Origin: Oreohelix idahoensis | Lineage: Eukaryota > Mollusca > Gastropoda > Stylommatophora > Oreohelicidae | NCBI GenBank assembly: GCA_024509875.1 | Contig: JAMPIV010010569.1 | Location: forward strand, 124,001-188,000 | Direction: 5' to 3' | DNA length: 64,000 nt | Part shown: positions 1 through 11,900 of the stretch, piece after piece | Layout: each line of letters starts with the position of its first letter | Numbering within the stretch: position 1 is the first letter of the stretch | The notes under the pieces: generated by a model | Databases searched by the model: none | What the model was told of the DNA's origin: nothing | The model's input: only the letters and a program-made list of their open reading frames with translations | Translations under genes and position numbers: made by a program

Positions 1-1218
1 TGCTGCTGCTTTCTCAGGTTTGTTGTGAGAAGCAACTAATAAGATGTTTTGAATGGTGCTGCTGCTTCCTCAGGTTTGTTGTGAGAAGCAACTAATAAGA
101 TGTTGTGAATGGTGCTGCTGCTTCCTCAGGTTTGTTGTGAGAAGCAACTAATAAGATGGTGTGAATGGTGCTGCTGCTTCCTCAGGTTTGTTGTGAGAAG
201 CAACTAATAAGATGTTGTGAGTGGTGCTGCTGCTTCCTCAGGTTTGTTGTGAGAAGCAACTAATAAGACGTTGTGAATGGTGCTGCTGCTTCCTCAGGTT
301 TGTTGTGAGAAGCAACTAATAAGATGGTGTGAATGATGCTGCTGCTTCCTCGGGTTTGTTGTGAGAAGCAACTAATAAGATGTTGTGAATGGTGCTGCTG
401 CTTCCTCAGGTTTGTTGTGAGAAGCAACTAATAAGATGGTGTGAATGGTGCTGCTGCTTCCTCAGGTTTGTTGTGAGAAGCAACTAAGACATTGTGAATG
501 GTGCTGCTGCTTTCTCAGGTTTGTTGTGAGAAGCAACTAATAAGATGTTGTAAATGGTGCTGCTGCTTCCTCAGGTTTGTTGTGAGAAGCAACTAATAAG
601 ATGTTGTGAATGGTGCTGCTGCTTCCTCAGGTTTGTTGTGAGAAGCAACTAATAAGACATTGTGAATGGTGCTGCTGCTTCCTCAGGTTTGTTGTGAGAA
701 GCAACTAATAAGATGTTGTGAATGGTGCTGCTGCTTCCTCAGGTTTGTTGTGAGAAGCAACTAAGACATTGTGAATGGTGCTGCTGCTTTCTCAGGTTTG
801 TTGTGAGAAGCAACTAATAAGATGTTTTGAATGGTGCTGCTGCTTCCTCAGGTTTGTTGTGAGAAGCAACTAATAAGATGTTGTGAATGGTGCTGCTGCT
901 TCCTCAGGTTTGTTGTGAGAAGCAACTAATAAGACATTGTGAATGGTGCTGCTGCTTCCTCAGGTTTGTTGTGAGAAGCAACTAATAAGATGTTGTGAAT
1001 GGTGCTGCTGCTTCCTCAGGTTTGTTGTGAGAAGCAACTAATAAGACGTTGTGAATGGTGCTGCTGCTTCCTCAGGTTTGTTGTGAGAAGCAACTAATAA
1101 GATGTTGTAAATGGTGCTGCTGCTTCCTCAGGTTTGTTGTGAGAAGCAACTAATAAGACGTTGTGAATGGTGCTGCTGCTTCCTCAGGTTTCTTGTGAGA
1201 AGCAACTAATAAGACGTT
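1..1218 (+). repeat. 56-bp minisatellite, about 22 copies, from the head of element D
   Basis: Tandem units of 56 bp contain CTGCTTCCTCAGG, then GTGAGAAGCAACTAATAAGA and TGTTGTGAATGG. Most units differ by one or two bases. Two units (near 485 and 765) lack four bases at the CTAATAAG step and both are followed by the same variant order, which suggests block duplication. The unit aligns with the head of a dispersed element seen at 35.9 kb, 45.6 kb and 12.9 kb (element D). The array is followed at 1219-1290 by that element's GCTCCTTAAGGAG tail. The array continues beyond the left edge. It lies in an intron or the flank of the OTUD6B-like gene. Confidence 0.9.
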
Positions 1219-1322
1219 GTGCATAGTGCTGTAGTGGTGACTCTATGCTCCTTAAGGAGTGAAAAAGCAAATAAATGAGAAGGGAAATGACATAATAACC
1301 TGACAAAAAACAGTATAAACTA

Positions 1323-1486
1323 CAGGGTGGTCCAAAACATGTAGAGCATGTTTTGTGAATAAAGTGAAAGTTTGTGAAAGAAGTGATCATTTTTCCCATG
1401 TATGGAGACTTTTGGACCACCTAAAGTGACAGTTTGTGAAAGAAGCGATCATTTTCCTTATGTATTGACACTTTTGGACCATCCTG
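1323..1486. mobile_element. Mariner-like MITE, 164 bp, TA target duplication
   Basis: The ends are inverted repeats: CAGGGTGGTCCAAAA on the left and TTTTGGACCATCCTG on the right, flanked by TA on both sides. The interior holds two diverged copies of a segment of about 60 bp with GTTTGTGAAAGAAG and GATCATTTT. There is no coding capacity. The TA duplication and the CAGGGTG-type terminus are typical of Tc1/mariner derivatives. The family assignment is inference. Confidence 0.75.
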
Positions 1487-1597
1487 TAGAAGTATGAAGA
1501 ATTATTTCAATAGTTTTTGAAATAGGATACCTGATTTGAAACACCACTTAAACACTATGCTTTCATCCTTATTTTATTTTGGCCTTGCTACTCCATA

Positions 1598-1857
1598 AAT
1601 GAGCATCTGATTGACAAAGTGGTTTGAGTGCTGGTTTCTCGCGGCAAAGGTGCCAGGTTCAATACATGGTACCAACGTGCTTGAGTTTACCCAGCTGTAA
1701 GTGGGTACCTGACTCTGCTCTTTAAGTTACAATAGGAAAAGGTAGCGAGGAAGGGAACTGATCACCCCGCTCCTCTTGATGCTGGACCTAGTATGGTGAA
1801 GTCTCTAACACTTCGCTCCCTTATGGCAGTATTTGCTATTGGACTACCTTTTTTTTT
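1598..1857 (+). mobile_element. tRNA-derived SINE, family C
   Basis: A tRNA-like head has an A-box-like AGTGGTTTGAGTGCTGG and a B-box-like GGTTCAATAC. The body carries GTGGGTACCTGACTCTGCT and the element ends in CTACC plus a T-run. It is flanked by the 9-bp direct repeat TACTCCATA (1589-1597 and 1858-1866). Related copies are at 8222-8450 (minus), with tail fragments at 10407-10490 and 35258-35330. It is transcribed by polymerase III if active and depends on a LINE for mobility. Confidence 0.75.
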
Positions 1858-1975
1858 TACTCCATACATATTCGTTCAAATATAAACAAATTACAAAGCA
1901 CGGGGAATTTCTATAAGTTTCTAAAGAGTTAGCTCTTAAAGGGTAAGAGGCCAGTATTTAGGGCCAGTATAGCTG

Positions 1976-2619
1976 GGAGAACAGGTCCTGGAGCAGGTCG
2001 ACCACTTCAAATACCTCGGAGCTATCATAGACCGAAAGGGAGGCATCAAAGAAGAGTTGGCCACTCGAAAAGCAGCAGCTGGGAGACTTTTTCAGGCCAT
2101 AAATCGAGGATTCCTCAGCAAGAGAGAGGTTGGTAAGAAAGCGAAGATGGCTGTATACCGCTCCACCTATGTCCCAGTCTTGACATATGGATGCGAGTCA
2201 TGGGCAATGACTACAACCCATAAAAGCCAGATCCAAACCTCAGAAATGAGGTATCTGAGGAAGGTGGTTGAAGTAACAAGAAGAGACATGGTACGCAACC
2301 AGACGATACGTCAAGGCCTTAAATCCTACCCCTTGCAGACCCAAGTAGAACAGTCCCAATTAAGATGGTTTGGCCATGTCTACAGAATGGGAGAAGATCG
2401 GATACCACGACAAGCATGGGAAACAAAGAGCCAAGGATCCAGACCCCGAGGACGACCCAGAGTCCGCTGGGAGGACAACATTAGACAATCTTTGAAGGAC
2501 CGAGGACTAGAATGGAACCAGGCCAGGAGGAAGACAGCCGATAGGATAGTCTGGCGCTCTCTCTTCCAAACCTCTACACCTCACGGTAGAAGGGGAACGA
2601 CTAAGTAAGTAAGTAAGTA
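1976..2619 (+). mobile_element. 5'-truncated RTE-type LINE (3' end)
   Basis: It encodes the C-terminal end of a LINE reverse transcriptase. The open frame runs to a stop at 2608, with VLTYGCESW, LRWFGHV and RPRGRPRVRWED as landmark motifs after the polymerase domain. It is nearly identical to the 3' end of the longer copy at 32500-33136 and has the same AAGT-repeat tail. It starts at GGGAGAACAGG, so everything upstream of the thumb is missing. A short direct repeat, ATAGCTG, flanks it (1969-1975 and 2620-2626), as expected from target-primed insertion. The frame is open across this part, which suggests a fairly recent insertion. Confidence 0.88.
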
Positions 2620-2869
2620 ATAGCTGAACTAAGGCTTTGTGTTGTCCCAATGTTTATATTTTATTAATTCTCATTCAATTTCCTTTACCACTATGCATAA
2701 TATTATCATACTTTAACAAAAAAATTTGAAAAGAACCAACCCTTAAAACTATATTAAAACTCAAAGCAAAAGAAAATTCCTTGTGTCGAATATTGGAAAG
2801 CCACCACAGCCTTTAAGAGTTAATGCAAGAAACACAATGGAATTAGGGTATACAGTGTTGCAAGCTTAC

Positions 2870-2931
2870 CTCCACCTGTCCTCCCCAAGCTGGTGAATTT
2901 GCTGTTTTATCACAGTATTTTTCAAACTCCT
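2870..2931 (-). CDS. OTUD6B: OTUD6B-like exon with AWGGQ
   Basis: It is bounded by TTCTTTCAG and GTAAGCTTG. Two bases complete a Glu codon split by the upstream intron. Then it reads EFEKYCDKTANSPAWGGQVE and ends in phase 0. The WGG motif precedes the LRALS-like segment in family members, which should be on the next exon. No such exon is seen between here and position 1, so it probably lies outside the window. Confidence 0.9.
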
Positions 2932-5900
2932 CTGAAAGAAAAAAACACCCCCACCAAGGAAAAATAAAAGTTAAGAAGCTTCTACCCTATATGCATACAC
3001 TGCACATATAGCTAACTATCAGTTTTAACATGCATAAACTACTTCAATAACATATCAGTTTCAACATGCATACACTACTTGTATAACTATCAGTTTCAAC
3101 AAGCACAACAATCAAGAAATCTGGAATTGTTGTAAGAAACACCAGAAATGCAAGAGTAAATACTGTAATAATTGTCCATCCCATGCACTCCAGTTATGTG
3201 GTGGGATAGCTTTTATGCCAAATTGATCTCATCAGCCTGGTACCCATGCCAGGTTCACCCAGTCAAGTCAGTCACTAGGTGAGAGACCAAACTAAAAGAA
3301 AAACTATGCTTCAGATTTTAGGATTAGGTTAACCCAGCCCATAAAAAATTATCGCCATAGAAAATGAAGCAGAGGAAACAAATATAAGCCTGATCTACAT
3401 GAATATTCACAAAAAAGACCCATGATTTGAGCTCCTAAGCGGAAAACAACACTGTAGTGAAACGACGGACAAATACACTCTGGAAATTGCAAAATAATTA
3501 TATTTGGAATTCACAACTGGGGAAATCACCTAATTATTCGAGGACAAAAACTAAAGCAACCAATCAAAAGCGCGGAAAAAGAGCCAATCAAATGCAGAGG
3601 TAGTGAGAGGGAGAAACTCATCGGAGTGAAAAATGGGGATTTAACTAGAGACATATTAAACCAATCAAACTGATGTGAGGGAGATCCAATAAAACTCAGG
3701 CTCAATCACATCTTACAAAGAGGGAAACTGTATATAAGCCCGCTTCAGATTCAATTATGGACTCTCAAAATTTCACTTCATGATCTCATAACTGAGAAGA
3801 CGTCCTGCAGACTGACCCACACTTGTAGAAGCCACATCCCATAGCTGAGAAAATCCAAGCTGACCTGCTTTGTGAGTCAACTTGCATAGTGATAAGCTCA
3901 GACGCGTAATATTGTGCCTGAAGGGTATGTTAAACTTGGATTGATCGTTAAGTTACAAAGTATATTGGTGTTTTGTAAACTGATATAATATTTAACATTG
4001 ATGTTATGACTGACTTTGATTTACATGCTTGTATCTTATCTTGGTACTCATAAAACTACGCTGACAAATAAAGCTGGTCTCCAGCTAAATATAACCTGAA
4101 ACAATCCTGAGCAGCATTGACGCAGCTAGAGTCCTTATCAGAACTACTCAATACTAGCTATAAAAGCTTTCAGTCCTTTTTTTCGGCAGTTTTAAGCTGT
4201 GTGCATAAGAGTTCGTCATCTTCTTTTTCTTTTACTTCTTCTTCTCTGTCTTTTCATTTGATGCAATGCAAATTCCTCTCCTTCTTCTTCATTTAAATTG
4301 TCACTGATGTAATGTCTTTAAAAGGAAACCACTTTGGCATAACCAAAGACCAAAGGGAATTAATTAAGACAGAATTCATGAAAATTTTTAAATGATGTCC
4401 AAAGTCTTTTGATGTATTTTATTGATTGTCTGATGTACGTCTTTCATTCACATGACCATGGCCTCATGACTATTTTGTCAAAATGAGGATTCTGATCAAC
4501 AGTGGCCCGTCATCATCGGAGGATTGTCTTGGTTGTAGACAACAGACACCATAGTCTGGTGCATATGTTTGCAGGTTCCAATCCCAGAGAGAGACGCAAC
4601 ATAGGTTCTAGTAAGGAGCATAACAGACTGCAGTGTGTGAGTAAAGGACCACCTCTGCATTGCCTGGCAATAGCATCATGTCTACCTGTCCAGGTGAATT
4701 AACTCTCTTGGAAAGTCTACACCTAATCAATGACAGAAGTATCTGTAGAGAAAGAAATGAAGGAGAAACATGCTGTTTCACTGAAGAAGCAAATGCAAAA
4801 GTCACCAAATGGCCAATAAGAGACTTTAATAATTTCCAGCTTGTGATATTTGTAAATACTTATCTGCAACTTTTACTAAATTTATGTTTTAATTACTAAT
4901 GTGTAACTGATATATCTTATAAATTGCAGATGATTTATTTTGTTTAAATTCCAGTTACAGTATGGAATTCAAGGAATATTTAATATTTTTTAATCTGTAG
5001 GGATAATTAATGAACTGCATTTCACATCAACTATTAATAAAGACACCCTTGGAGCATCGGAAAGTTTTAGCATGAAGGGGACTTACTTCACAGCTCTTTT
5101 ACAGCTACTATCTAGTACTGTACAGTTATCTATCTGATTTGCCCTGTGCCATTTCCACCACTAGTTCACCAGTTCTCTTCTCCATTTCTGGGAACTATAA
5201 TTTAACTTCCATCTCACTAAAAACACAGCCAGAATTTCATGAGCAGAAGTGAACAGGAATGCCCAAAATAGAAACTGGTGGACAGCAAGAGTTACAACCT
5301 GTATTCTACTACTAATGAAAAGTATGGCTGATGGTGGTAATAATCATCATTACAGATCATTGTGGAGCACAGGTCATCAACAACTTCATGCTGAGCTTAT
5401 TTGTGGCAAATGGTATTGGGTAAAACCAGTAAATGAAACCCAGAAAAAATTATTACCACAGAAAATGTAAACAGAAAAAAACAAACCACAAGCTCAGTTC
5501 CACAAAAATGGAGCCAGCTTCCCTATCCTACAAAAACTTTAAGCCAAAAACACCTCACCAATAACATGAACAAGTCATCCAAGGTTAAGCCAAAAACACC
5601 TCAACAACATGAACAAGTTATCCAAAGTTAAGCCAAAAACACCTCAACAACAACATGAACAAGTCATCCAAGGTTAAGCCAAAAACACCTCAACAACATG
5701 AACAAGTTATCCAAAGTTAAGCCCAAAACACCTCAACAACAACATGAACAAGTCATCCAAGGTTAAGCCAAAAACACCTCAACAACATGAACAAGTTATC
5801 CAAGGTTAAGCCAAAAACACCTCAACAACAACATGAACAAGTCATCCAAGATTAAGCCAAAAACACCTCAACAACATGAACAAGTTATCCAAGGTTAAGC

Positions 5901-8900
5901 CAAAAACACCTCAACAAAAACATGAACAAGTCATCCAAGGTAAGCCAAAAACACCTCAACAACATGAACAAGTTATCCAAAGTTAAGCCAAAAACACCTC
6001 ACCAATAACATGAACAAGTCATCCAAGGTTAAGCCAAAAACACCTCAACAACATGAACAAGTTATCCAAAGTTAAGCCAAAAACACCTCAACAACAACAT
6101 GAACAAGTCATCCAAGGTTAAGCCAAAAACACCTCAACAACATGAACAAGTCATCCAAAATTAAGCCAAAAACACCTCAACAACATGAACAAGTTATCCA
6201 AGGTTAAGCCAAAAACACCTCAACAACATGAACAAGTCATCCAAGGTTCAGCCAAAATCACCTCAACAACATGAACAAGTTATCCAAAGTTAAGCCAAAA
6301 ACACCTCAACAACAACATGAACAAGTCATCCAAGGTAAGCCAAAAACACCTCAACAAAAACATGTACATGTACACATTCCAAGGTAAGCCAAAAACACTG
6401 AATAAAGTCGTGAAATGTAATATTATTATAAAGAGAATCATAAGTATTGAAGTAATATAAATAAAATCAGAAAGGCTGCAACAATATTTTTGTCAAATAT
6501 ATAACAATAACGACTACTGTTATTCAAGCCCTGTAGGTTGTCTGGGATCACTGATAAGTCAAAGAAAGAATAGGACTACTGAGGTAACTAATATGAGGCT
6601 CTGCTGCTAGAGACTTGAAACCTCAACATGAAACCAGATACTGCTGCAGAAACCACTGCTACAGAAACCACTGCTGCAGAAACCACTGCTGCAGAAACCA
6701 CTGCTGCAGAAACCACTGCTGCAGAAACCACTGCTGCAGAAACCACTGCTGCAGAAACCACTGCTACAGAAACCACTGCTGCATGAACATGTGAATTCTT
6801 TGGTGCAGGCTTCCTGCAAGGGAGACAACTGCTGTGGTGGCTGCTTGCTCCTTAGAGAGCATAAAAAGGGAAATAATGATTTTGATGATGACTGTTATTT
6901 AAACAGCAGCCATGTTTAAAAAAAATTATCACATTAACACATTACCTACTGCAAGCCGCTGTCAGCGGCTCACAAAATAATCACATTTGGACCGCAAGCC
7001 GCTCAGAGCGCCAATCTAATGTTAGTAATAAAACGAATGAAAAATGTACTGAAAAACTTTCTGATCTGGTTCGAGATTTTAAGTTGCCACCGGAAAACAA
7101 ATTCCCAAAGCATGGTTGATGTAGAACACTGGAAAATTGATATTATGTTCATATTTTTCAGCGTTTTGGGTTAGTTACCAAATCGTGTAAAACTGTTTAC
7201 CGTGGCAACTAGTGATAGGACTACAAAAAATGCGTGTACATCTCGTCTAACGGCTGAATAGGATAGAAACGTGTTTCAACAATTGACTGATAGATCTAGC
7301 GACGAGGACAAGAGTGAAAACGGTGTGCACATTGATTGAAATTGTGATTTTGATAGAGATGGGGCGCAAGCAGTCATAATTGTGAAAATATTGCAAGTCC
7401 TCGGCCATCGGAGGGCCGTTAAATAGCAACAACCTCTATTAGAGTTACAACCAGTGTTTATTGTAATAGTGCATTCATTTGTCTTTAAAATGACGTGTAA
7501 TTCATAAAAATCTGTAAACAATTACGAAAACTACAGCTTACTTTGTGCAAACACCTACAGGATGAAAATGGGAAAAAAATTTAATTCGGCCACAGTGTGT
7601 TTTTCAATTTGGTAGTTAATGTGTTAAGCAATGGCACAATTGTGTCAGCATGTTTAGGATAATAGGTCAAAGATATTTCCACTATTGTCATGAAAGGTAA
7701 AGGATCCCATTGCATGCCCATTGAGGCATATTGGGAATATGGTGTTAGGTCCATATTTTCTTGACCATCGGCACACTAGGGGTGACGTGGTCAACATCAC
7801 GCCAGCCGCCTTACCCTTCCCAGAGTTGCTCTGGTACCCAGCTGGGGCTGGGTCAACCCAGGAGCCGTTTGCGGCCTAAAAAAAATCCCACCTCATCTGG
7901 GGATCAAACCATTGACCACTGAGCTAGGAAGCCAGTGCATTAACTACTATGGCACCGCGGCTCCCTTCATTGTCATGAAAGCTGCAGGAAAAAGGGAACA
8001 AGGCTAAATGGAAGACAGACATGGCAGAGCAGGTGAAATTTTATGACAGAACTGAAGACAGAGCATACACATGGACATGCAGATGGTGACACGGTGGCAG
8101 GGTGAAAAGATAAATGTAAGGATGTGACCACTGCCATTGCCTACTTGTCCAAGGATAGGGAAAGACTGACTAAACCACTGAGAAATGATGGAAGAGAAGA
8201 AAAATGATATTCAACTATCAAGGTAAAGGTATTTCTATGGTAGATACTGCTGCAGGGGAGTTAGGTGTTGACTTCACTAAACGATGTCTCAGCTTTATGA
8301 TGGTGAGGGTGACCAGTTGTCTTCTTTGTTGCCTTCATCTTCCTTAATTTAAAAGCAGTCAGGTACCCATTTACAGCTAGTAGGTTGGTGCGCGACCATA
8401 CCAGGTTTTTAACCCTAAGAAGCAAGTGCTTTAATTACTCTAACAAGCGTGGCTCTATACACACTTTACAAGTACCTATTCATTATTTACATCTCAGGGC
8501 CAAACACACTTATAAAGATACAATGTCAAAGTAATGGATGGTAAGAGGGACAAAGAAAACCACCAAAAAAAAAAAAAAAAATTTAGAAAACCTAGAAACC
8601 ATCAACAAAATTTTAAAAAAAGAGAAAGTGCAATGAATCTGAAAGAACTTAAAGACGAGAGAAAATTATGACTATGAACAATAATCACTGACATCTCAAG
8701 GCCAAGAACATACAACATTTATACTAAACAATAATTCTGTTGGAACTGAAAATATAACTAATTTTATGGCTGGTACATCTGCAAAAGAAAATATCTTTTA
8801 TAACTGTGGAAGGTGTAAATAAAATAAACATTAGATAGATCTGCAGTTATAACACAAAATGTCCTTAATTCCTAGACATATATTTCTAATGAACAAAATA

Positions 8901-11900
8901 CCACACATAAACTAAACCAATTAGAAATTAACAAACTGAAATCAAAAGGTTTTCTCATGGCAACATCTATTATTATAGAAAGGTGTATCCATTACCTGAA
9001 GACAACATATCCCCTGTGTCAGGATTTGTTAAAAATGGAAGGAAATCATCCCTGTGTGACCTTATATACTCAGCTGCCTTCTGCCTCAAATCTTCAATGG
9101 ATGACTGAATCAAAAAAATATGAACTAAATGAATGTGAAGCTATAAAGTATCAAATGGCAAATGATATGGAAGAAATTGTCTGCATTTAAAACTTTTAAT
9201 AGCCATAATCTCCCCAAATGTCTGTGTCTTTGCTTTGTTTTAGCAGAGTTTTATGTAACCTGTTACTTATCCATCAGCTTAATGATGCATTATTCATCAT
9301 CATCATTTTCTGTTTCAATCTCCATGAAGGATGGGCCCTCACTGCAGCTGGATCCCTTGCAGGAGGCCTGCAAAAAACATTCATATGCTCTTGCAGCGTT
9401 GGCTATTCATCAACTTAACCACACACAAAAAAATTAGAATTCTTCCACACTGACTCTCTCTAAATAAAATACTAACCTGGGAATTTTTAATGGACAGCTG
9501 GTGGCTGACCGAGTTATACAAACTGAAAAACAAAGTGATTAGACCTGTTCATTTCCTGGGATAATCACAAACACAATAGACACACCTGAGCTCACACCAG
9601 GACACTCAAAAAATATTTAAAATCTGCAGACATCTGCATTTACACCACACTGAACTTTTAGGCACTTTCTTTCATGATTGCATTCTGGAGATTACTTATG
9701 GTAACTTGCTTACATTTTCTTTCTTACACAATATTGTTTTGACAATTTTAAATATATGATAAGATTCAAATGCCTTCTCTTATGATAAAATTAGGATGCT
9801 TTTTTTCTGGTATTTGCATACTCAGCTACTGTTTCCTGGTACTTGCATACTTGGCTTCTAATTTCTGGTACTTGCATACTCAGCTACTATTTCCTGGTAC
9901 TTCTATACTTGGCTTCTAACTTCTGGTACTTGCATACTCAGCTACTGTATCCTGGTACTTGCATACTTTGCTTCTAATTTCTGGTACTTGCATACTAAGC
10001 TATCATTTTGTGCAATAACATTCTGCTATTTTCAAACACTGTAGTCTTCATATTTGTCTACACACAATAAACTGAATTCAAAATATAATTCAGTAAAAAT
10101 CAATAACAGATTTTTCAAACTTGCAAAAACAAAAATAACACTAAAAAAAAAAAAGAAACATTATGTCTACATTTTAAAAAACAAATGTTACACCATTTTA
10201 TGGTAAGATTTGATTGTTTATGCACACCATACAAAAGATCAATCAGTTAAGTTTCACCAAACTCACCATTTACCACTATCAATAACTTAACAACTTAAGG
10301 TACCATTACACACAATAATCATTGGCTAGCCACAAAACTCACCAATTACCATCAGCAGGAATCTGAAAAACAAAATGATGATTAATGCTAGTAATTCATC
10401 TCCAATGTAAAATGTAAAGGTAGTCTCATAGCAGATACTGCCATAGAGGAGTGACATAGTGAAGTGTTAAAGATTTCACTATACAAGATTTTAACTTTAC
10501 AAGGTGCAGTAAAGTTCCCAACAACACTTAAATATATATATATATAATTTATCTGTTTGTCTTTTGGTCCCATTTCTGATTTTGTATTTTTCTTCTCAGC
10601 TTAATCATTTATTGGCCTATTGTTAACCTCAGGTTCACTTACAGTTCCTGTTTATCTCCACCATTTTACTGGTGACACTGGTTCATCACTAAAGACAACG
10701 ACCACATCAGGCCATCATTATCACCACCACCCTTCAGGTCACTAAGGAGCACAGGCCTTAAACAAACTTATTCCAAATTTTCCTGTCCCGTGTCGTCTGC
10801 TCAAGGTCTTTCCATGTCTTCTTCATGTCTGTCTCCAGTTCTCTTCTCCATGTGTTCCTTAGTCTCCCTCTACCTCTCCTACCCTGGGAGTTCCAGAACA
10901 AGGACTGCCTGGTAATGCTGTCAACAGGTTTCCTCAATGTGTGTCCTATCCATCCCCAGCGTCTTCTTCTCATCGCTTGTTCCACTGGCACTTGTCTGGT
11001 TCTTGTCACACTGGTGATCTTCTCATACCACTTCACTCTTTCTTTTCTAAGCAAGCACCCACTTATGAGAGTCTAACTTTTTTGTTGTTGTTTTTGTTGT
11101 TTTCCATGTTTCAGAGCCATACATTAGGACTGACTTGACATCTGAGTTGAAAATTCTGATATTTGTGTTAGATTTGAATACTTATGAAATTTCAAAATTC
11201 CTAAATCATTATACAATATTATATGAAGGTTTTAAGGATAATTTTTCCGTGTTCAAAATTAATTATGATAAGGTGCTGTAAATGTGTGTAACTGTTATCA
11301 TACTGTTACAATGCTGGGATTTTATTCTGTTTATTTTATTATTTAAAAAAATAATATTTAAGATGCATATGAGAATAAATGGATTCAGTATGGAAGACGA
11401 GAGAAAGGAAGTGCAGAATGTTAGACAAGCCTGCGTGCCCAATTCTAAACCCTCTGAAAATAAAGTTTGTTCGTTCGTTCGTTGATCTCCACATTTGTCC
11501 CAAGGCAATGAAAGCTCCTCTAACCTTTTGTATTTTTATTTTGATATCCCTGTCTGTCCCTCCAACAGTGTCTATATTGCTACCAATCATCAGGCCATAC
11601 CTTCCTTTTAAATTATTTGATATTATTTGCTGTGTTCTTGAAGTTAGTTTCTGTCCATTGATATTTCTTTCTTGTTTTCTACTTTTACCCATTCATTATT
11701 CATAAATTTTTTCCACATGTTTGTGATGCCCATTGTCATTTTCTAATAGCCTTCCATATTCCTCATCCTTGTTTCTTGTTCATGACTGTGGCTGACTAAG
11801 GGTTAACCCAAAACGTTCCATATTTCTTGTGTATTGTTCATGACTGTGGCTGACTAAGGGTTAACCCAAAATGATCCATATTTCTAGTGTATTGTTCATG

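Noticed and set aside
1..1218. Regular repeats that could look like a CRISPR array
   Set aside because: Units are contiguous 56-bp copies with no unique spacers, and the setting is a eukaryotic intron or gene flank.
1..2865. A further OTUD6B exon (LRALS region) to the left of 2870
   Set aside because: Searched by eye for the expected motif between the LINE, SINE, MITE and minisatellite. None was seen, so it is assumed to lie outside the window.
6588..6828. Ala/Val- and Cys/Ser-repeat open frames
   Set aside because: Artefacts of the 15-bp array in element D.
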